Positions 63,838-64,000 of a stretch of DNA of 64,000 nucleotides are shown here, in pieces (the first letter of the stretch is position 1; each line of letters opens with the position of its first letter). The stretch is from Oxytricha trifallax (Eukaryota; Ciliophora; Spirotrichea; Sporadotrichida; Oxytrichidae): positions 31,885-95,884 of the forward strand of contig ARYC01001860.1 of the NCBI GenBank assembly GCA_000711775.1. The letters run 5' to 3'. The translations under genes were made by a program, and so were the position numbers. Under the pieces are notes generated by a model. That model did no database searches and was not told where the DNA came from. It worked only from the letters and a program-made list of their open reading frames with translations.

Positions 63838-64000
63838 TAGTACGTACCGATTTAGGAGGTGCTCCTAATTAAGTACGTACTGCTTTAGGAGGTATTTTGT
63901 GATTTATCATTAAAATTAGGGTGCTCCTAATTAAGTACTAGCTTTAATTAATGCTCCTAATTAAGTACTAGCATTTTAGGAGCTGCTCCTAATTAAGTAC
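63838..64000. repeat. short tandem/inverted repeats around GCTCCTAATTAAGTAC
   Basis: GCTCCTAATTAAGTAC occurs at least four times (from about 63859, 63931, 63953 and 63985), preceded or followed by the complement-type TTTAGGAG. This makes small AGGAG...CTCCT hairpins and GTAC joints. It lies inside the TBE and runs off the window. Confidence 0.75.

Larger units (their letters stand above)
62083..64000. mobile_element. TBE (telomere-bearing element) transposon, left part
   Basis: Starts with the exact TBE terminal sequence CAAAACCCCAAAACCCC (62083-62099), preceded by AAT (62080-62082), an ANT target. The interior holds the zinc-finger/kinase gene characteristic of TBEs on the minus strand. The transposase and the other end lie outside the window. 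A G-rich GGGGTTGGGG stretch near 62143-62153 lies a little inside the end. Confidence 0.9.

Noticed and set aside
1..64000. Many short reading frames when TAA/TAG are taken as stops
   Set aside because: Long coherent proteins with family motifs appear only when TAA/TAG code for Gln and TGA is the stop; the short frames are fragments or antisense shadows.
1..64000. Macronuclear chromosome
   Set aside because: Intact transposon ends, pointer-flanked insertions inside genes and unrelated genes over 64 kb do not fit spirotrich gene-sized macronuclear chromosomes.

Overview
The window reads as a piece of the germline (micronuclear) genome of a spirotrich ciliate of the Oxytricha/Sterkiella/Stylonychia type. 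Four lines of evidence support this. (1) Every long gene uses TAA and TAG freely as glutamine and ends only at TGA. (2) Genes carry short GT-AG introns and also AT-rich insertions that are not GT-AG introns. These are bounded by 3-5 base direct repeats (pointers), and removing the insertion plus one repeat restores the reading frame, which is how internal eliminated sequences (IESs) behave. (3) Telomere-type C4A4/G4T4 blocks occur at the ends of inserted elements, next to ANT target duplications, as in TBE (telomere-bearing element) transposons. (4) The right edge carries the zinc-finger/kinase gene typical of TBEs. The species is not determined.

Layout: 1-9050 (-) a Nup214/Nup159-like nucleoporin gene, split by a decayed 5.4 kb TBE-like element (2221-7657) that itself holds two palindromic insertions. 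9186-10360 (-) a USP12/46-like ubiquitin protease. 10726-13190 (-) a Q/N/S-rich protein with a PGPGxY-like motif. 13361-17774 (+) a long coiled-coil protein. 18027-31029 (+) a tandem array of four paralogous Cache-domain membrane receptors; only the last also has a TPR-like and VWA-like cytoplasmic part. 31163-33179 (-) an SK-like potassium channel. 33450-35432 (-) a CTD-type DxDxT phosphatase. 35939-40025 (+) a Q/N-rich protein, then a palindromic element. 41123-41572 (+) a small gene. 41730-44646 a nested palindrome complex with a 2.0 kb telomere-capped palindrome inside. 45018-50795 (+) a TTLL tubulin-modifying ligase. 50912-55296 (+) two tandem paralogs of an unrecognised leucine-rich protein, the second with an in-frame TGA. 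55944-59268 (+) an RTEL1-type helicase. 59410-about 61450 (+) an unrecognised protein. 61631-62082 (+) the 5' part of a gene split by a TBE that runs off the right edge (62083-64000).

The host genes look like separate housekeeping and cell-surface genes, presumably destined for separate macronuclear nanochromosomes; no operon logic links them. The DNA between and inside them that should be eliminated is where transposons and palindromic (foldback) elements have piled up. At least three foldbacks share ends and core motifs, forming a non-autonomous family. Most intron and IES calls are by eye; those with a verified frame across the join are stated with exact coordinates, the rest as approximate.
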